Assembly: GCF_001612905.1 (NCBI RefSeq)
Contig: NZ_BDBI01000007.1
Span: forward strand, 37,151 to 101,150
From: Nocardia ignorata NBRC 108230
GTDB lineage: Bacteria > Actinomycetota > Actinomycetes > Mycobacteriales > Mycobacteriaceae
DNA length: 64,000 nt
Direction of reading: 5' to 3'
The notes below the pieces were generated by a model. It made no database searches, was not told where the DNA came from, and was given only the letters and a program-made list of their open reading frames with translations. Both the position numbers and the translations under genes were made by a program. Positions 17,945-27,153 of this stretch are shown piece after piece. Position 1 is the first letter of the stretch. Each line of letters opens with the position of its first letter.

Positions 17945-18307
17945 TCAGCACATCAGCTTGGCCATGTCGTAGACCGCGCGCGCTTCCTGCTCCGTGGCCG
18001 AGACGGAGCCGTTGGTCGAGCTCTCGACGATGCCGGCGATGGTGTCGGCCTCGGACTTGCCCGCCTTGATGTCGGAGCATGTCTGGTTGAGCACCCCGCT
18101 CACCGCTAGGTCGTCACGGCCTGCGGCCAGCTTCGGGAAAGCGTTGCGATAGCTCACCACGAACATGCCGGCCTTGCCGGGATCGACCTGAACGGCCGGG
18201 GTGGTGGTTGCGGGGGCTGCGGCGGTGGACGAGTCCTCGCCGCAACCGGTCAGAAGCAGGGCGAAGACGGCGGTGGCTGCCGCGAGGGCGGCGGTAGTTC
18301 TACTCAC
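17945..18307 (-). CDS. DUF732-like lipoprotein
   Basis: The 120-residue product has a lipoprotein signal (lipobox LLTGC), a Ser/Ala/Thr-rich spacer and a short helical domain of the DUF732 type common in mycobacteria and nocardiae. The domain has two cysteines, in NQTCSDI and at the very C-terminus (KLMC), that likely form a disulfide. GTG 18307 gives the correct positively charged start VSRTT. It is surface-anchored; the function is unknown. Confidence 0.75.
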   Translation of the reverse strand: MSRTTAALAAATAVFALLLTGCGEDSSTAAAPATTTPAVQVDPGKAGMFVVSYRNAFPKLAAGRDDLAVSGVLNQTCSDIKAGKSEADTIAGIVESSTNGSVSATEQEARAVYDMAKLMC

Positions 18308-18339
18308 GCAGCGGGATGCTAGCGGCCCAGGAAACAAGC

Positions 18340-18366
18340 CGCCTCCCGTCAGGTTAACGGGAGGCG
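18340..18366 (-). terminator. Hairpin between two minus-strand small genes
   Basis: A perfect 10-bp stem (CGCCTCCCGT/ACGGGAGGCG) with a 7-nt loop lies 25 bp after the stop of the small ORF at 18392 and before the lipoprotein start. It suggests that a leftward transcript ends here. Confidence 0.6.
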
Positions 18367-18391
18367 ACAGGTCGACGTGCTCTGCGGTGAG

Positions 18392-18484
18392 TCAGGCCGG
18401 GTTGATCATCAGCACCTGGGCCCAGTAGGTGGCCTGGTCAGGCCCGAGGATCGGCAACAGGTAATCGTAAATCAGCGACGACAT
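18392..18484 (-). CDS. Possible 30-residue peptide
   Basis: An ATG at 18484 with a GGGAG sequence 10 nt upstream opens a 30-codon frame encoding a hydrophobic, aromatic-rich peptide (MSSLIYDYLL, ending QVLMINPA). The terminator-like hairpin just downstream supports a transcript. The frame stays open upstream to 18673 but that part looks non-coding. No family is recognised, and it may not be translated. Confidence 0.35.
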   Translation of the reverse strand: MSSLIYDYLLPILGPDQATYWAQVLMINPA

Positions 18485-18701
18485 ACGCTCGGAACTCCCA
18501 TTTATCGACGTGGGTGCAACACTTTCCGGCTTGTGCCGGATGTGCCGCCGCCACAGTAACAATTCGTGCGAGACGCGCGACGGGGCGGTGAATATGCGCG
18601 GGAACTCGTCGGGAACGTGAGCGAGGTCATAGAGTGTTGCCCGTCGGCAGGGCCCGTTGTGCGGGCTCAACACATCGATCGCGGAAGCAGGTCACATTTC
18701 C

Positions 18702-19034
18702 ATGCGGGTAGTTCGTTCCATTGTCGCCGGTGCATTGATCGCCGGAGCCGCCGCGGTGCTCACCTCGATGGGTGCCGGTTCGGCGGGTGCGGTCGCGGTG
18801 ACCCCGCTGCCCGGCGGGGTCCAGGTCGACCTGAGCCCGGCCGATACCGCCTGGGTGCACCAGAACAAGTTCGGCCGGACCGTCGCCGGTCTGCCGCATC
18901 CGTCGGCGGCCTCGTTCGGTCAGGCGCTCGACGCGGCGGCCGCCGTGTCGTCGTCGGTGCCGGGTGGCCGGGTCACCTTCACCGTGTACGGCCCGTTCGA
19001 TCAGCTCAACGGCACCATGCTGGCACTGCAGTAG
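18702..19034 (+). CDS. Small secreted protein of unknown function
   Basis: The 110-residue protein has a signal peptide (MRVVRS, hydrophobic Ala-rich core, cleavage near AGAVA about residue 32) and a mature part of about 78 residues without cysteines. The latter has the motif WVHQNKFGRTVAGLPHPSAASFG. I do not recognise a family. ATG 18702 is the start that gives the signal peptide. The RNB ribonuclease gene starts 20 bp downstream, so the two may be co-transcribed. Confidence 0.7.
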   Translation: MRVVRSIVAGALIAGAAAVLTSMGAGSAGAVAVTPLPGGVQVDLSPADTAWVHQNKFGRTVAGLPHPSAASFGQALDAAAAVSSSVPGGRVTFTVYGPFDQLNGTMLALQ

Positions 19035-19053
19035 AACTCGCTACGCTGCCAGG

Positions 19054-20511
19054 ATGGAACTCCATCAACGGATCGTCTCGGCGCCGGTCGATTTCGGCGC
19101 CGTCCGTTCCGAATTCGGACTGGCCTCGGACTATCCGGCCGAGGCTGTCTCCGAGGCCCGCGACGCGGTCGACGCGTTCGCGGGCACCCGGGTGGATCGC
19201 ACCGACCTCGAGCTGGTGACCATCGACCCTCCCAGCGCCATGGATCTGGACCAGGCGCTGCACCTCGAACGCACCGCGACCGGTTTCACCCTGCACTACG
19301 CCATCGCCGATCTCGGCGCGGTGATCGTGCCCGGCGGTGCCCTTGCCCGCGAATCCGAATCACGCGGCCAGACCTTCTATCTTCCCGACAGCACCGTGCC
19401 GCTGCATCCGCCCGTGCTGTCGGAGGGGACCGCGAGCCTGCTGCCCGGTGTCGACCGGCCCGTCGCGCTGTGGACCATCGAACTCGACAACGACGCCGCG
19501 CCCCTTCGCTTTTCGGTCGAGCGCGCCCTGGTGCGCTCCCGTGAACGCTTCGACTATCAGCAGGTCCAGGCCGCCGCCGACGCCGGGACGTTGCACCCCT
19601 CGCTGGCCGCGCTGCCCGAATTCGGGCGGCTGCGGATCGAGGCAGGTCTCGAGCGTGGCGCGATCTCGCTGCGCCTGCCTGCCCAGGACGTGGTGCGCCA
19701 CGGCGACAACTGGCGACTCGACCTGGAACCGCGTACCGCCGCCGACGACTGGAACGAGCAGGTCTCCCTGCTCACCGGCATGTGCGCGGCACGAATCCTG
19801 CTCGACCACAGGGGAAGCCGGGTCGGTTTGCTGCGCACGATGCCGCCGCCGCCCGACACCGCCGTCGCCTCGCTGCGTCGCACCGCCGCCGCCCTCGACA
19901 TCGCCTGGCCCGGCGACCTGCCGGTCGGCCGCATGCTGGCAGCACTCGACCCCAACACTCCGGCCGGGCTGGTCCTGATGTCGGAGGCGACCACCTTGCT
20001 GCGCGGCGCCGGCTACACCCTGCTCGCCGACCTCGACGACCCCACTCCCGACCAGCTGACGCACAGCGCCATCGGCGCCCCCTACGCCCACGTCACCGCC
20101 CCGCTGCGCCGCCTGGCCGACCGCTTCACCACCGAGATCTGCCTGGCGCACTGCGCGGGCACCGAGGTACCGCAGTGGGTGCTCGACGGCCTGGCGCCCG
20201 CCGCGGAAACCCTGCGCCGCACCGATTCGCTCGCCAACAAGGTCGACCGCGCGTGCGTCGACCTCACCGAGGCCACCATCCTCGGCCCCCGCGTGGGCAC
20301 CGACTTCGCCGCCCTGGTCCTGCGCGAGGCCAACGGTTCCCGCGACGCGGAGATCTTCGTCGCCGAACCCCCGATCCTGGCGCGCTGCGCGGGCAAGCCA
20401 CCGGAAGGCGAACGGGTCTCCGTGCGCCTGCGCACCGCCGATCCCGCGACGAGAACCATCGAATTCGCCTATTCCGCCGATGGGAACGGCGAACCCGCCG
20501 GCATCGAGTGA
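19054..20511 (+). CDS. RNB domain ribonuclease (RNase II/R family)
   Basis: The 485-residue protein consists mostly of one RNB catalytic domain (about residues 50-390), a 3'-5' exoribonuclease fold. The metal-binding motif is DPPSAMDLDQALHL, where the last of the four acidic positions of RNase II (Asp210 in E. coli) is Gln. The late motifs THSAIGAPYAHVTAPLRRLADR fit the family. The flanking cold-shock and S1 domains are short or absent, as in other actinobacterial members. The frame is open upstream of ATG 19054 but homology starts here. Confidence 0.88.
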   Translation: MELHQRIVSAPVDFGAVRSEFGLASDYPAEAVSEARDAVDAFAGTRVDRTDLELVTIDPPSAMDLDQALHLERTATGFTLHYAIADLGAVIVPGGALARESESRGQTFYLPDSTVPLHPPVLSEGTASLLPGVDRPVALWTIELDNDAAPLRFSVERALVRSRERFDYQQVQAAADAGTLHPSLAALPEFGRLRIEAGLERGAISLRLPAQDVVRHGDNWRLDLEPRTAADDWNEQVSLLTGMCAARILLDHRGSRVGLLRTMPPPPDTAVASLRRTAAALDIAWPGDLPVGRMLAALDPNTPAGLVLMSEATTLLRGAGYTLLADLDDPTPDQLTHSAIGAPYAHVTAPLRRLADRFTTEICLAHCAGTEVPQWVLDGLAPAAETLRRTDSLANKVDRACVDLTEATILGPRVGTDFAALVLREANGSRDAEIFVAEPPILARCAGKPPEGERVSVRLRTADPATRTIEFAYSADGNGEPAGIE

Positions 20512-20519
20512 GCCCCAGC

Positions 20520-20539
20520 GCGCGTCGAGGTCGACGCGC
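20520..20539 (+). terminator. Possible terminator after the RNB gene
   Basis: An 8-bp perfect stem (GCGCGTCG/CGACGCGC) with a 4-nt loop lies 8 bp after the stop codon; a short TTTT follows 8 nt later. Confidence 0.4.
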
Positions 20540-20667
20540 TGCCGGCGTTTTCGAACCCGCTGCGACCGACGGGGCATCGATCCTACACGGCGGCAAAGCC
20601 TTTCGGTCGACACTCAGTTCGGCATGCCGTGGCCGGTGTCGTGAGTGACAGCCGGGTTCGCCAGTGG

Positions 20668-21516
20668 TCAGTCGGTCGAGATGAACGCCGCGGCAGCGGG
20701 ATAACCCGCGATGGCCCGGCCCGCCGCGGCTTCCTCGGTGTCGGCGAGTAGTTCGTAGACGGTGGCGTCGGTGGAATCGCCTGCGGCGGCGAGGATGGCC
20801 TCGCGGGATTCCACGGCGTCGCGGTGGTCGCCCAGGGCCGATTGCAGGCGTTTGGCGCGAGCGCCCAGGTCGGTGGCGTCGGCGCCGAGAACCTCGCCCG
20901 CCGCCTCGCAGGAATAGCGTAAACGCTTGGCGCCCTTGCGGATGTCGTGCAGCAGTTCCACCCGGTCGGCGGGGGTGGCGGTCGGCTCGGCGAAGACCAG
21001 TTTGCGCAGGCGTTTGCGGTCGCGGCCGAGCACGCGCGCGAACACGTCGTCCGCGTCGTCGCCGGCGAGGGAATCGTCGAGCGGGGGATCGGTGCGCCAG
21101 GTGGTGAGCACCTCGCGCAGGGCCGCGTACCGCTTACCGTCGAGAGCGGTGAGGATCTCCTCATGGGCCTGGGCGTAGGCGTCGTCGGCGGCGCCGACGA
21201 GGCGGCGGGTGATCTCTGCGGGCACCTCGCCGAACCCGTCGAGCAGCTTCGCGAACCGCTCACCCCGAACCTCCGCGTCGCGGGCGACCCCGAGCAGTTC
21301 CGCGAGCCACTTCAGCTCCGTCACCGTCTCGGCGGCGGCGTCGCTGTCGAAAAGCTTGCGGTAGGAACGCAATACGCTGCGCAACCGGCGGGTGGCCACC
21401 CGCATCTGGTGCACGGAGTCCTCGGCGTCGGCGCGGACATCGGGTTCGGCGGCGAGCAGCCGGTCGATGTCCTCGCGCAGTGCCGCGACGACGGCGGGTC
21501 CGGCTTCGATCGCCAT
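20668..21516 (-). CDS. CHAD domain protein
   Basis: The 282-residue protein is an all-helical CHAD domain with conserved histidines and basic residues (SVHQMRVATRRLRSVLRSY, LHDIRKGAKRLRYSCE). CHAD domains bind inorganic polyphosphate. The related M. tuberculosis protein Rv2226, as I recall, also has an N-terminal CYTH triphosphatase domain; none is present here. ATG 21516 lies 3 nt after the proline iminopeptidase stop, so it is the last gene of a three-gene minus-strand operon. Confidence 0.88.
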   Translation of the reverse strand: MAIEAGPAVVAALREDIDRLLAAEPDVRADAEDSVHQMRVATRRLRSVLRSYRKLFDSDAAAETVTELKWLAELLGVARDAEVRGERFAKLLDGFGEVPAEITRRLVGAADDAYAQAHEEILTALDGKRYAALREVLTTWRTDPPLDDSLAGDDADDVFARVLGRDRKRLRKLVFAEPTATPADRVELLHDIRKGAKRLRYSCEAAGEVLGADATDLGARAKRLQSALGDHRDAVESREAILAAAGDSTDATVYELLADTEEAAAGRAIAGYPAAAAFISTD

Positions 21517-21519
21517 GGG

Positions 21520-22482
21520 TCAGTCTCGCTTCCCGAACAGGTCGGTCGCCTCGACCAGGTGGTGGGTGATGCCGGGCTCGTGCGCGGTGTGCGCGGCGTC
21601 CTCGACGATGTGCAGGGTGGAGCCCGGCCAGGCGTTGTGCAGTTCCCAGGCACTCACCGCGGGGCACACCACGTCGTGGCGGCCCTGCACGATCACTCCG
21701 GGGATGTCGGCGATCCGATGGATGTCACGCAGCAACTGTCCCTCGTCGAGGAATCCGCCGTGCCGGAAATAGTGGTTTTCGATGCGGGCGAAGGCGAGAG
21801 CGAAGCGTGGCTCACCGGTCTCGGCTACCCGATCCGGGTGCGGCAGTAGCGAACTCGTGGCGCCTTCCCACGTCGACCAGGCGACGGCGGCGCCGAGCGC
21901 GATCTCCGGATCCGGCGAATGCAGCAGCCGGTGATACACCTCGACGAGGTCGTCCCCGCGCTCCTCGGGCGGCACCGGTGCCAGGAACTTCGCCCATTCG
22001 GCGGGGTAGATGTTGCCCGCCGCGCCGTTGTAGTACCAGTCGATCTCCTTGCGCCGCAACAGGAAGATGCCGCGCAACACCAGCTCGGTGACTCGCTCCG
22101 GATGCGCCTGGGCATAGGCGAGACCGAGGGTCGAACCCCACGACCCGCCGAACACCTGCCAGCGTTCGACACCGAGGTGCTCGCGCAGTGCCTCCATGTC
22201 GGCGATCAGGTGCGGTGTGGTGTTGAACTCGAGTCTCGCCCCATCGGCGATGTGCGGCAACGACTTTCCGCACCCGCGCTGATCGAACAACACGATCCGG
22301 TACACCGCCGGATCGAAGAACCGGCGTTGCAGCGGACCGGTGCCGCCGCCGGGTCCGCCGTGCACGAACACCACCGGCTTGCCGTCGGGGTTGCCGCTGA
22401 CCTCCCAGTACACCGACTGGCCGTCGCCGACATCGAGAAGACCTTTGTCGAACGGTTCGATCTCGGGGTACAGGGTGCGCAT
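21520..22482 (-). CDS. pip: Proline iminopeptidase
   Basis: The enzyme removes N-terminal proline from peptides. The 320-residue alpha/beta hydrolase has the S33 features HGGPGGG (oxyanion hole), DQRGCGKS, the nucleophile in GGSWGSTL, the acid in GRHDVVCP and the catalytic His in DAAHTAHEPG. There is no signal peptide, so it acts in the cytoplasm. ATG 22482 shares a base with the stop of the lipoprotein gene (TGATG). Confidence 0.92.
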   Translation of the reverse strand: MRTLYPEIEPFDKGLLDVGDGQSVYWEVSGNPDGKPVVFVHGGPGGGTGPLQRRFFDPAVYRIVLFDQRGCGKSLPHIADGARLEFNTTPHLIADMEALREHLGVERWQVFGGSWGSTLGLAYAQAHPERVTELVLRGIFLLRRKEIDWYYNGAAGNIYPAEWAKFLAPVPPEERGDDLVEVYHRLLHSPDPEIALGAAVAWSTWEGATSSLLPHPDRVAETGEPRFALAFARIENHYFRHGGFLDEGQLLRDIHRIADIPGVIVQGRHDVVCPAVSAWELHNAWPGSTLHIVEDAAHTAHEPGITHHLVEATDLFGKRD

Positions 22483-22913
22483 CAGAACGCCAATCCCGCG
22501 GCGAGGTTCGGCAGGTCGAGCGCGGTGAGCGTCTCGGTGCGCACATCGGGGCAGGCCTCGGTCGTCACCCGGTCGATCATCGCTTTGTCGGCCAGCACGT
22601 GCCCGTTGATGCCGCCGTTGCGCAGCGCCCACTCGTGCACCATCGTGTTCAGTGCGAGCCGGCCGAGCGTCGGGCCCTGCACCCGGAAGTTCGACAGCTC
22701 CGGGCGGATCATGTCGCACAACTGGTTCGCCGAGGAGTCGCTGATCTCCAGCGTGGTGCTCGGCGTCGCCGTCTCGGTGGTGGTGGCACCGGCGGTCGTG
22801 GTCGTGGCGGACCCACTGGGCGTGACTTCCGCACCGCCACAGGCTGCCAGGGTCACGGCGGCGAGGACACCGGTGACAACGAGCCTGGGACTGGTCTTCC
22901 ATCGGCGATGCAT
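22482..22913 (-). CDS. Lipoprotein of unknown function
   Basis: The 143-residue product has a lipoprotein signal with lipobox TLAACGG near residue 25, then a Thr/Ser-rich linker and a domain of about 95 residues with two cysteines (QLCDMI and EACPDV). It is similar in layout to DUF732-type and other nocardial small lipoproteins but I cannot assign a family. ATG 22913 follows a GAGGT site. It is the first gene of the operon with pip and the CHAD gene. Confidence 0.7.
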   Translation of the reverse strand: MHRRWKTSPRLVVTGVLAAVTLAACGGAEVTPSGSATTTTAGATTTETATPSTTLEISDSSANQLCDMIRPELSNFRVQGPTLGRLALNTMVHEWALRNGGINGHVLADKAMIDRVTTEACPDVRTETLTALDLPNLAAGLAF

Positions 22914-23020
22914 GCGTAAGGTACCTCTTCGAGTCGGCTGTTTCGACTCCGAGTCTGCCATCTCGCCGTCCGCCGCGCCGCTGCCCGACCCCGTCGGGTG
23001 ACGGGGCCGATGCGTGCGGA

Positions 23021-23881
23021 TCAGAAGCTGTGTTCGGGTCCCGGGAAGGTGCCCTGACGGACCTCGTCGGCGTAGGCCGCTGCGGCGGAACGCAATTCGT
23101 CGCCCACATTGCCGAACCGCTTCACGAACCTGGCGGTCTTGCCGCTGGTGTAGCCCGCCATGTCCTGCCACACCAGTACCTGGGCATCACAATCGGCGCC
23201 CGCGCCGATTCCGACGGTCGGGATGGTCAGCTTGCGGGTGACCTGCCCGGCCAGCTCGGCGGGCACCATCTCCATCACCACGGAGAAGGCACCCGCCTCC
23301 TGCACGGCGATGGCGTCGGCGACGAGCTGTTCGGCACCGTCGCCGCGGCCCTGCACCCGGAAACCGCCGAGCGTGTTCACGCTCTGCGGGGTGAAACCGA
23401 TGTGGGCCATCACGGGAATGCCCGCGGCGGTGATGAGCGCGATCTGCTCGGCGACCCGCTCACCGCCCTCCAGCTTCACCGCGTGCGCGCCGCCCTCCTT
23501 CATGAAGCGGGTGGCGGTGGCCAGCGCCTGCTGGGGCGAGGACTCGTAGGTGCCGAACGGCAGGTCGGCGACCACCAAGGCGTTCGGCGCACCGCGCACC
23601 ACGCCACGGACCAGCGGGATCAGCTCGTCCACGGTGATCGGCACGGTGGTGTCGTAGCCGTACACGACGTTGGCGGCGGAATCGCCGACCAGCAGGACAG
23701 GGATGCCCGCCTCTTCGAACAGGCGGGCCGAGGAGTAGTCGTAGGCGGTCAGCATCGACCAGCGCTCACCCTCGGCCTTCATCTGCTGCAGATGCTGGAC
23801 GCGGGTCTTGCGGCGAGGCTTGGGGGTGGTAGCGGGAGCGGCACCGTAGGCAGGGCTCTGCTCATCGGATACGGACATCAT
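23021..23881 (-). CDS. panB: 3-methyl-2-oxobutanoate hydroxymethyltransferase
   Basis: PanB makes ketopantoate from ketoisovalerate and methylenetetrahydrofolate, the first committed step of pantothenate and CoA synthesis. The 286-residue protein has the Mg2+-binding [24 protein letters not shown], the catalytic [16 protein letters not shown] and the C-terminal [18 protein letters not shown]. It has a 25-residue N-terminal extension rich in Pro and basic residues. Two ATG codons in a row start the frame. Other pan genes are not in the window. It diverges from the secreted peptidase gene across 200 bp. Confidence 0.95.
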   Translation of the reverse strand: MMSVSDEQSPAYGAAPATTPKPRRKTRVQHLQQMKAEGERWSMLTAYDYSSARLFEEAGIPVLLVGDSAANVVYGYDTTVPITVDELIPLVRGVVRGAPNALVVADLPFGTYESSPQQALATATRFMKEGGAHAVKLEGGERVAEQIALITAAGIPVMAHIGFTPQSVNTLGGFRVQGRGDGAEQLVADAIAVQEAGAFSVVMEMVPAELAGQVTRKLTIPTVGIGAGADCDAQVLVWQDMAGYTSGKTARFVKRFGNVGDELRSAAAAYADEVRQGTFPGPEHSF

Positions 23882-24081
23882 CGTCCCTACTTTCGTCTGG
23901 TTCCTCGAGGCCCGTAGCGGGTCCCCGGGTTTTTCTGACGCATCCAGTGTGCCACCTCGCCGCGAACCGTTTTAAGGGCGTGGCCGGTGGGATCGGTCAC
24001 ACCCGCGCTTCGGTTACCGTGATGACGAGCCCGTTCGGGTGCGTCGTGTTGCGCCGCCCGGCGCGGAAAGGTTGGCCAACT

Positions 24082-25623
24082 GTGCAGCGAAGCAGGCTCG
24101 TCGTTGTTCTCGGCGCGATCTGCGCGCTGGTCGCCACCGGATGCGGAACCGGCAGCGACAGCGCCACCCCGCCCACTCCGCTGCCGCCGTCGCCCCCCGG
24201 GCTGAACAATTTCTACGAACAGCGCATCGATTGGGGTTCCTGTGAGGAGTTCGGCAGCCCGGAGGAACGGTTGCCGCCGAGCACCCAGTGCGCGCGCGTC
24301 ACCGTGCCGATCGATTACGCCCGGCCCGACGGTCCGACCGCCCAGATCGCGTTGTCGCGAATCCCGGCCAGGGGAGACAAGATCGGGTCGCTGCTGATGA
24401 ACCCGGGCGGGCCAGGCGTCTCCGGGCTGTCGATGGTCACCGTCGGGCACCGCACCGAGCTGGCCGAACGATTCGATCGGATCGGTTTCGATCCGCGCGG
24501 CGTCGGCTCCTCGCTGCCCGCGATCGTCTGCCTGACCCCGCCCGAAGCCGATGCCGAACGCGCCGAACCGCCCACCGACAACACCCCGTCCGGCATCGCC
24601 GAGGCCGAGGCCGAGAACCGCGAATACGCGGGCCGTTGCGCCGAGCGGTCGGGCCTCGACCTGCTCGGCCATGTCGGCACCCGTGAGGTCGTCCAGGACA
24701 TGGACGTGCTGCGCTCCGCCCTCGGTGACGCGAAACTGACCTACCTCGGCTACTCCTACGGCACCCGTCTCGGTGCCGCCTACGCCGAGAAGTACCCGCA
24801 GAACGTGCGCGCGATGGTCCTCGACGGCGCCGTCGACTCCTCCCAGGAGCCGGTGCAGGAATCGCTGCGCCAGGCGGCGGGCTTCCAAGGCGTGTTCGAC
24901 GCCTACGCCGCCGACTGCGCGAACAGCGCCGACTGCCCGCTCGGCACCGACCGGGCAGGCGCCGTCGCCCGCTTCCGGCAACTCGTCGACCCGCTGCAAG
25001 CCGCCCCGGCCCGCACCGAGGATCCGCGCGGCCTGAGTTACAACGACGCCATCACCGGCGTCCAGCAGGCCCTCTACAGCGACGAGATGTGGCCCCTGCT
25101 CACCCGCGGCCTCACCGAGCTGCAGGGCGGCACGGGGGACACCCTGCTGCAACTGGCCGACCTCTACGACGGCCGCCGGGCCGACGGCACCTACGCCAAC
25201 ACCCAGGATGCGTTCAACGCCATCCGCTGCGTCGACGACCCACGCATCACCGACCCAGCCGTCGTGGCCCGTCAGGACGCCGAATACCGCAGGGCGGCAC
25301 CATTTCTCGACGACGGCAAGGGTACCGGCGCCGCACCGCTGGAACTGTGCGCGTCCTGGCCGGTGCCGAACACGAGCGAACCGCACCGGATATCGGCGCC
25401 CGGCGTAGCCAAGATCGTCGTCGTCTCCACCACCGAGGACCCGGCCACCCCGTATCAGGCCGGTGTCGACCTGGCCGAGCAGCTCGGCGCCGCGCTCGTC
25501 ACCTTCCGGGGCAACCGGCACACCGCCGCCCTCGTCGCCGGTGACCAATGCCTCGACGACGCCGTCACTGCCTACCTCACCGAACTCGCCACGCCCGCGC
25601 CCGGACTCACCTGCGGCGGGTGA
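24082..25623 (+). CDS. Secreted TAP-like serine peptidase/esterase (CaeA-like lipoprotein)
   Basis: The 513-residue protein starts with a lipoprotein signal (ALVATGCGTG), then an alpha/beta hydrolase fold with the family segment MNPGGPGVSG, DPRGVGSS, nucleophile elbow in YLGYSYGTRLG, and a C-terminal TAP-like domain with TEDPATPYQAG and the catalytic His in GNRHTA. Relatives include Streptomyces tripeptidyl aminopeptidase and mycobacterial Rv2223c/Rv2224c (CaeA/Hip1), of which only one copy is present here. Conserved cysteines suggest disulfides. GTG 24082 was chosen because it gives the lipoprotein signal. Confidence 0.88.
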   Translation: MQRSRLVVVLGAICALVATGCGTGSDSATPPTPLPPSPPGLNNFYEQRIDWGSCEEFGSPEERLPPSTQCARVTVPIDYARPDGPTAQIALSRIPARGDKIGSLLMNPGGPGVSGLSMVTVGHRTELAERFDRIGFDPRGVGSSLPAIVCLTPPEADAERAEPPTDNTPSGIAEAEAENREYAGRCAERSGLDLLGHVGTREVVQDMDVLRSALGDAKLTYLGYSYGTRLGAAYAEKYPQNVRAMVLDGAVDSSQEPVQESLRQAAGFQGVFDAYAADCANSADCPLGTDRAGAVARFRQLVDPLQAAPARTEDPRGLSYNDAITGVQQALYSDEMWPLLTRGLTELQGGTGDTLLQLADLYDGRRADGTYANTQDAFNAIRCVDDPRITDPAVVARQDAEYRRAAPFLDDGKGTGAAPLELCASWPVPNTSEPHRISAPGVAKIVVVSTTEDPATPYQAGVDLAEQLGAALVTFRGNRHTAALVAGDQCLDDAVTAYLTELATPAPGLTCGG

Positions 25624-25736
25624 GACCGCGCACACCGCCCGGTCACGCCAGGTGAGAAGTGCGGACGATGTGACGTGATAGCAAACGAGTCGGCGTATGT
25701 AACACGGATTTAACGCCGGGTGCCTACGCTCGCCGT

Positions 25737-27077
25737 ATGGATCGCCAGAAGGAATTCGTGCTGCGGACGCTCGAAGAGCGGGACATCCGCTTCGTACGTC
25801 TCTGGTTCACCGATGTGCTGGGCTACCTCAAGTCCGTCGCCATCGCCCCCGCCGAGCTCGAAGGCGCCTTCGAGGAGGGCATCGGCTTCGACGGCTCGGC
25901 CATCGAAGGCTTCGCGCGCGTGTCCGAGGCGGACATGGTCGCCCGGCCCGATCCGTCGACCTTCCAGGTGCTGCCCTGGGCCAGCTCCAAGGGCCACCAG
26001 CATTCGGCGCGCATGTTCTGCGACATCACCATGCCCGACGGTTCGCCGTCGTGGGCCGACCCGCGCCACGTGCTGCGCCGTCAGCTGAACAAGGCCGCCG
26101 ATGTGGGCTTCAGCTGCTACGTGCACCCCGAGATCGAGTTCTTCCTATTGGAGAACCAGCTCAAGGACGGCTACCAGCCGATGCCCGCCGACAACGGCGG
26201 CTTCTTCGACCAGGCCGTGCACGACTCGGCCCCCAACTTCCGCCGCCACGCCATCGACGCGCTCGAGTCGATGGGCATCTCGGTGGAGTTCAGCCACCAC
26301 GAGGGCGCGCCCGGCCAGCAGGAAATCGACCTACGCTACGCCGACGCGCTATCGATGGCCGACAACGTGATGACCTTCCGCTACCTCATCAAGGAGGTGG
26401 CGATCGACGAGGGTGTGCGCGCGACGTTCATGCCCAAGCCGTTCTCCCAGTACCCCGGTTCGGCCATGCACACCCACATGAGCCTGTTCGAGGGCGAGTC
26501 CAACGCCTTCGCCGACCCGGACGACCCGAACAACCTGTCGAGCACCGCTCGCTCGTTCATCGCGGGCATCCTCGAGCACGCCCCGGAGATCAGTGCGATC
26601 ACCAACCAGTGGGTCAACTCCTACAAGCGCCTCATCCACGGCGGCGAGGCCCCCACGGCCGCGTCGTGGGGCCGGTCCAACCGCTCGGCGCTGGTCCGCG
26701 TGCCGATGTACACACCGAACAAGTCCTCGTCGCGGCGCGTCGAGATCCGCAGCCCAGATTCGGCCTGCAACCCCTATCTCACCTTCGCGGTGCTGCTCGC
26801 GGCCGGTCTGCGCGGCATCGAGAAGGGCTACAACCTGCCGCCCGAGGCCGAGGACGACGTGTGGTCGCTGACCGACGCCGAGCGCCGCGCGATGGGCTTC
26901 CGCTCGCTGCCGGGCACCCTCGACGAGGCACTGCAGGCGATGGAGCGCTCGGAGTTGGTCGCCGAGACCCTCGGCGAGCACGTCTTCGACTTCTTCCTGC
27001 GCAACAAGCGCCGCGAATGGGCCGACTACCGCAGCCAGGTCACCCCCTGGGAGCTCAAGGAATACCTCAGCCTGTGA
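25737..27077 (+). CDS. glnA2: Glutamine synthetase-like GlnA2
   Basis: The 446-residue protein is a type I glutamine synthetase with the metal and ammonia motifs (FDGSAIEGFARVSEADM, HPEIEFFL, GSAMHTHMSL, NSYKRL, RSALVRVP, SRRVEIRSPDSACNPYL). It matches mycobacterial GlnA2 in length. The position of the adenylylation tyrosine found in GlnA1 is Trp (DDVWSLTD), so it should not be a GlnE substrate. In Streptomyces and mycobacteria this paralogue is not the main glutamine synthetase. It lies 76 bp ahead of glnE. Confidence 0.93.
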   Translation: MDRQKEFVLRTLEERDIRFVRLWFTDVLGYLKSVAIAPAELEGAFEEGIGFDGSAIEGFARVSEADMVARPDPSTFQVLPWASSKGHQHSARMFCDITMPDGSPSWADPRHVLRRQLNKAADVGFSCYVHPEIEFFLLENQLKDGYQPMPADNGGFFDQAVHDSAPNFRRHAIDALESMGISVEFSHHEGAPGQQEIDLRYADALSMADNVMTFRYLIKEVAIDEGVRATFMPKPFSQYPGSAMHTHMSLFEGESNAFADPDDPNNLSSTARSFIAGILEHAPEISAITNQWVNSYKRLIHGGEAPTAASWGRSNRSALVRVPMYTPNKSSSRRVEIRSPDSACNPYLTFAVLLAAGLRGIEKGYNLPPEAEDDVWSLTDAERRAMGFRSLPGTLDEALQAMERSELVAETLGEHVFDFFLRNKRREWADYRSQVTPWELKEYLSL

Positions 27078-27153
27078 CATGGCGGCTGGCGCCGCGGGTT
27101 CTCGGCGATCCGGCGTGACGTCGTTGTAGCCCGGACCATGTAAGTTTTGACGC

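Noticed and set aside
25670..25715. GTGAC/GTAAC-like half sites upstream of glnA2 as a GlnR box
   Set aside because: Spacing and second half sites deviate (GTAAC-N6-TTAAC only); too weak compared with the clear box at glnA1.
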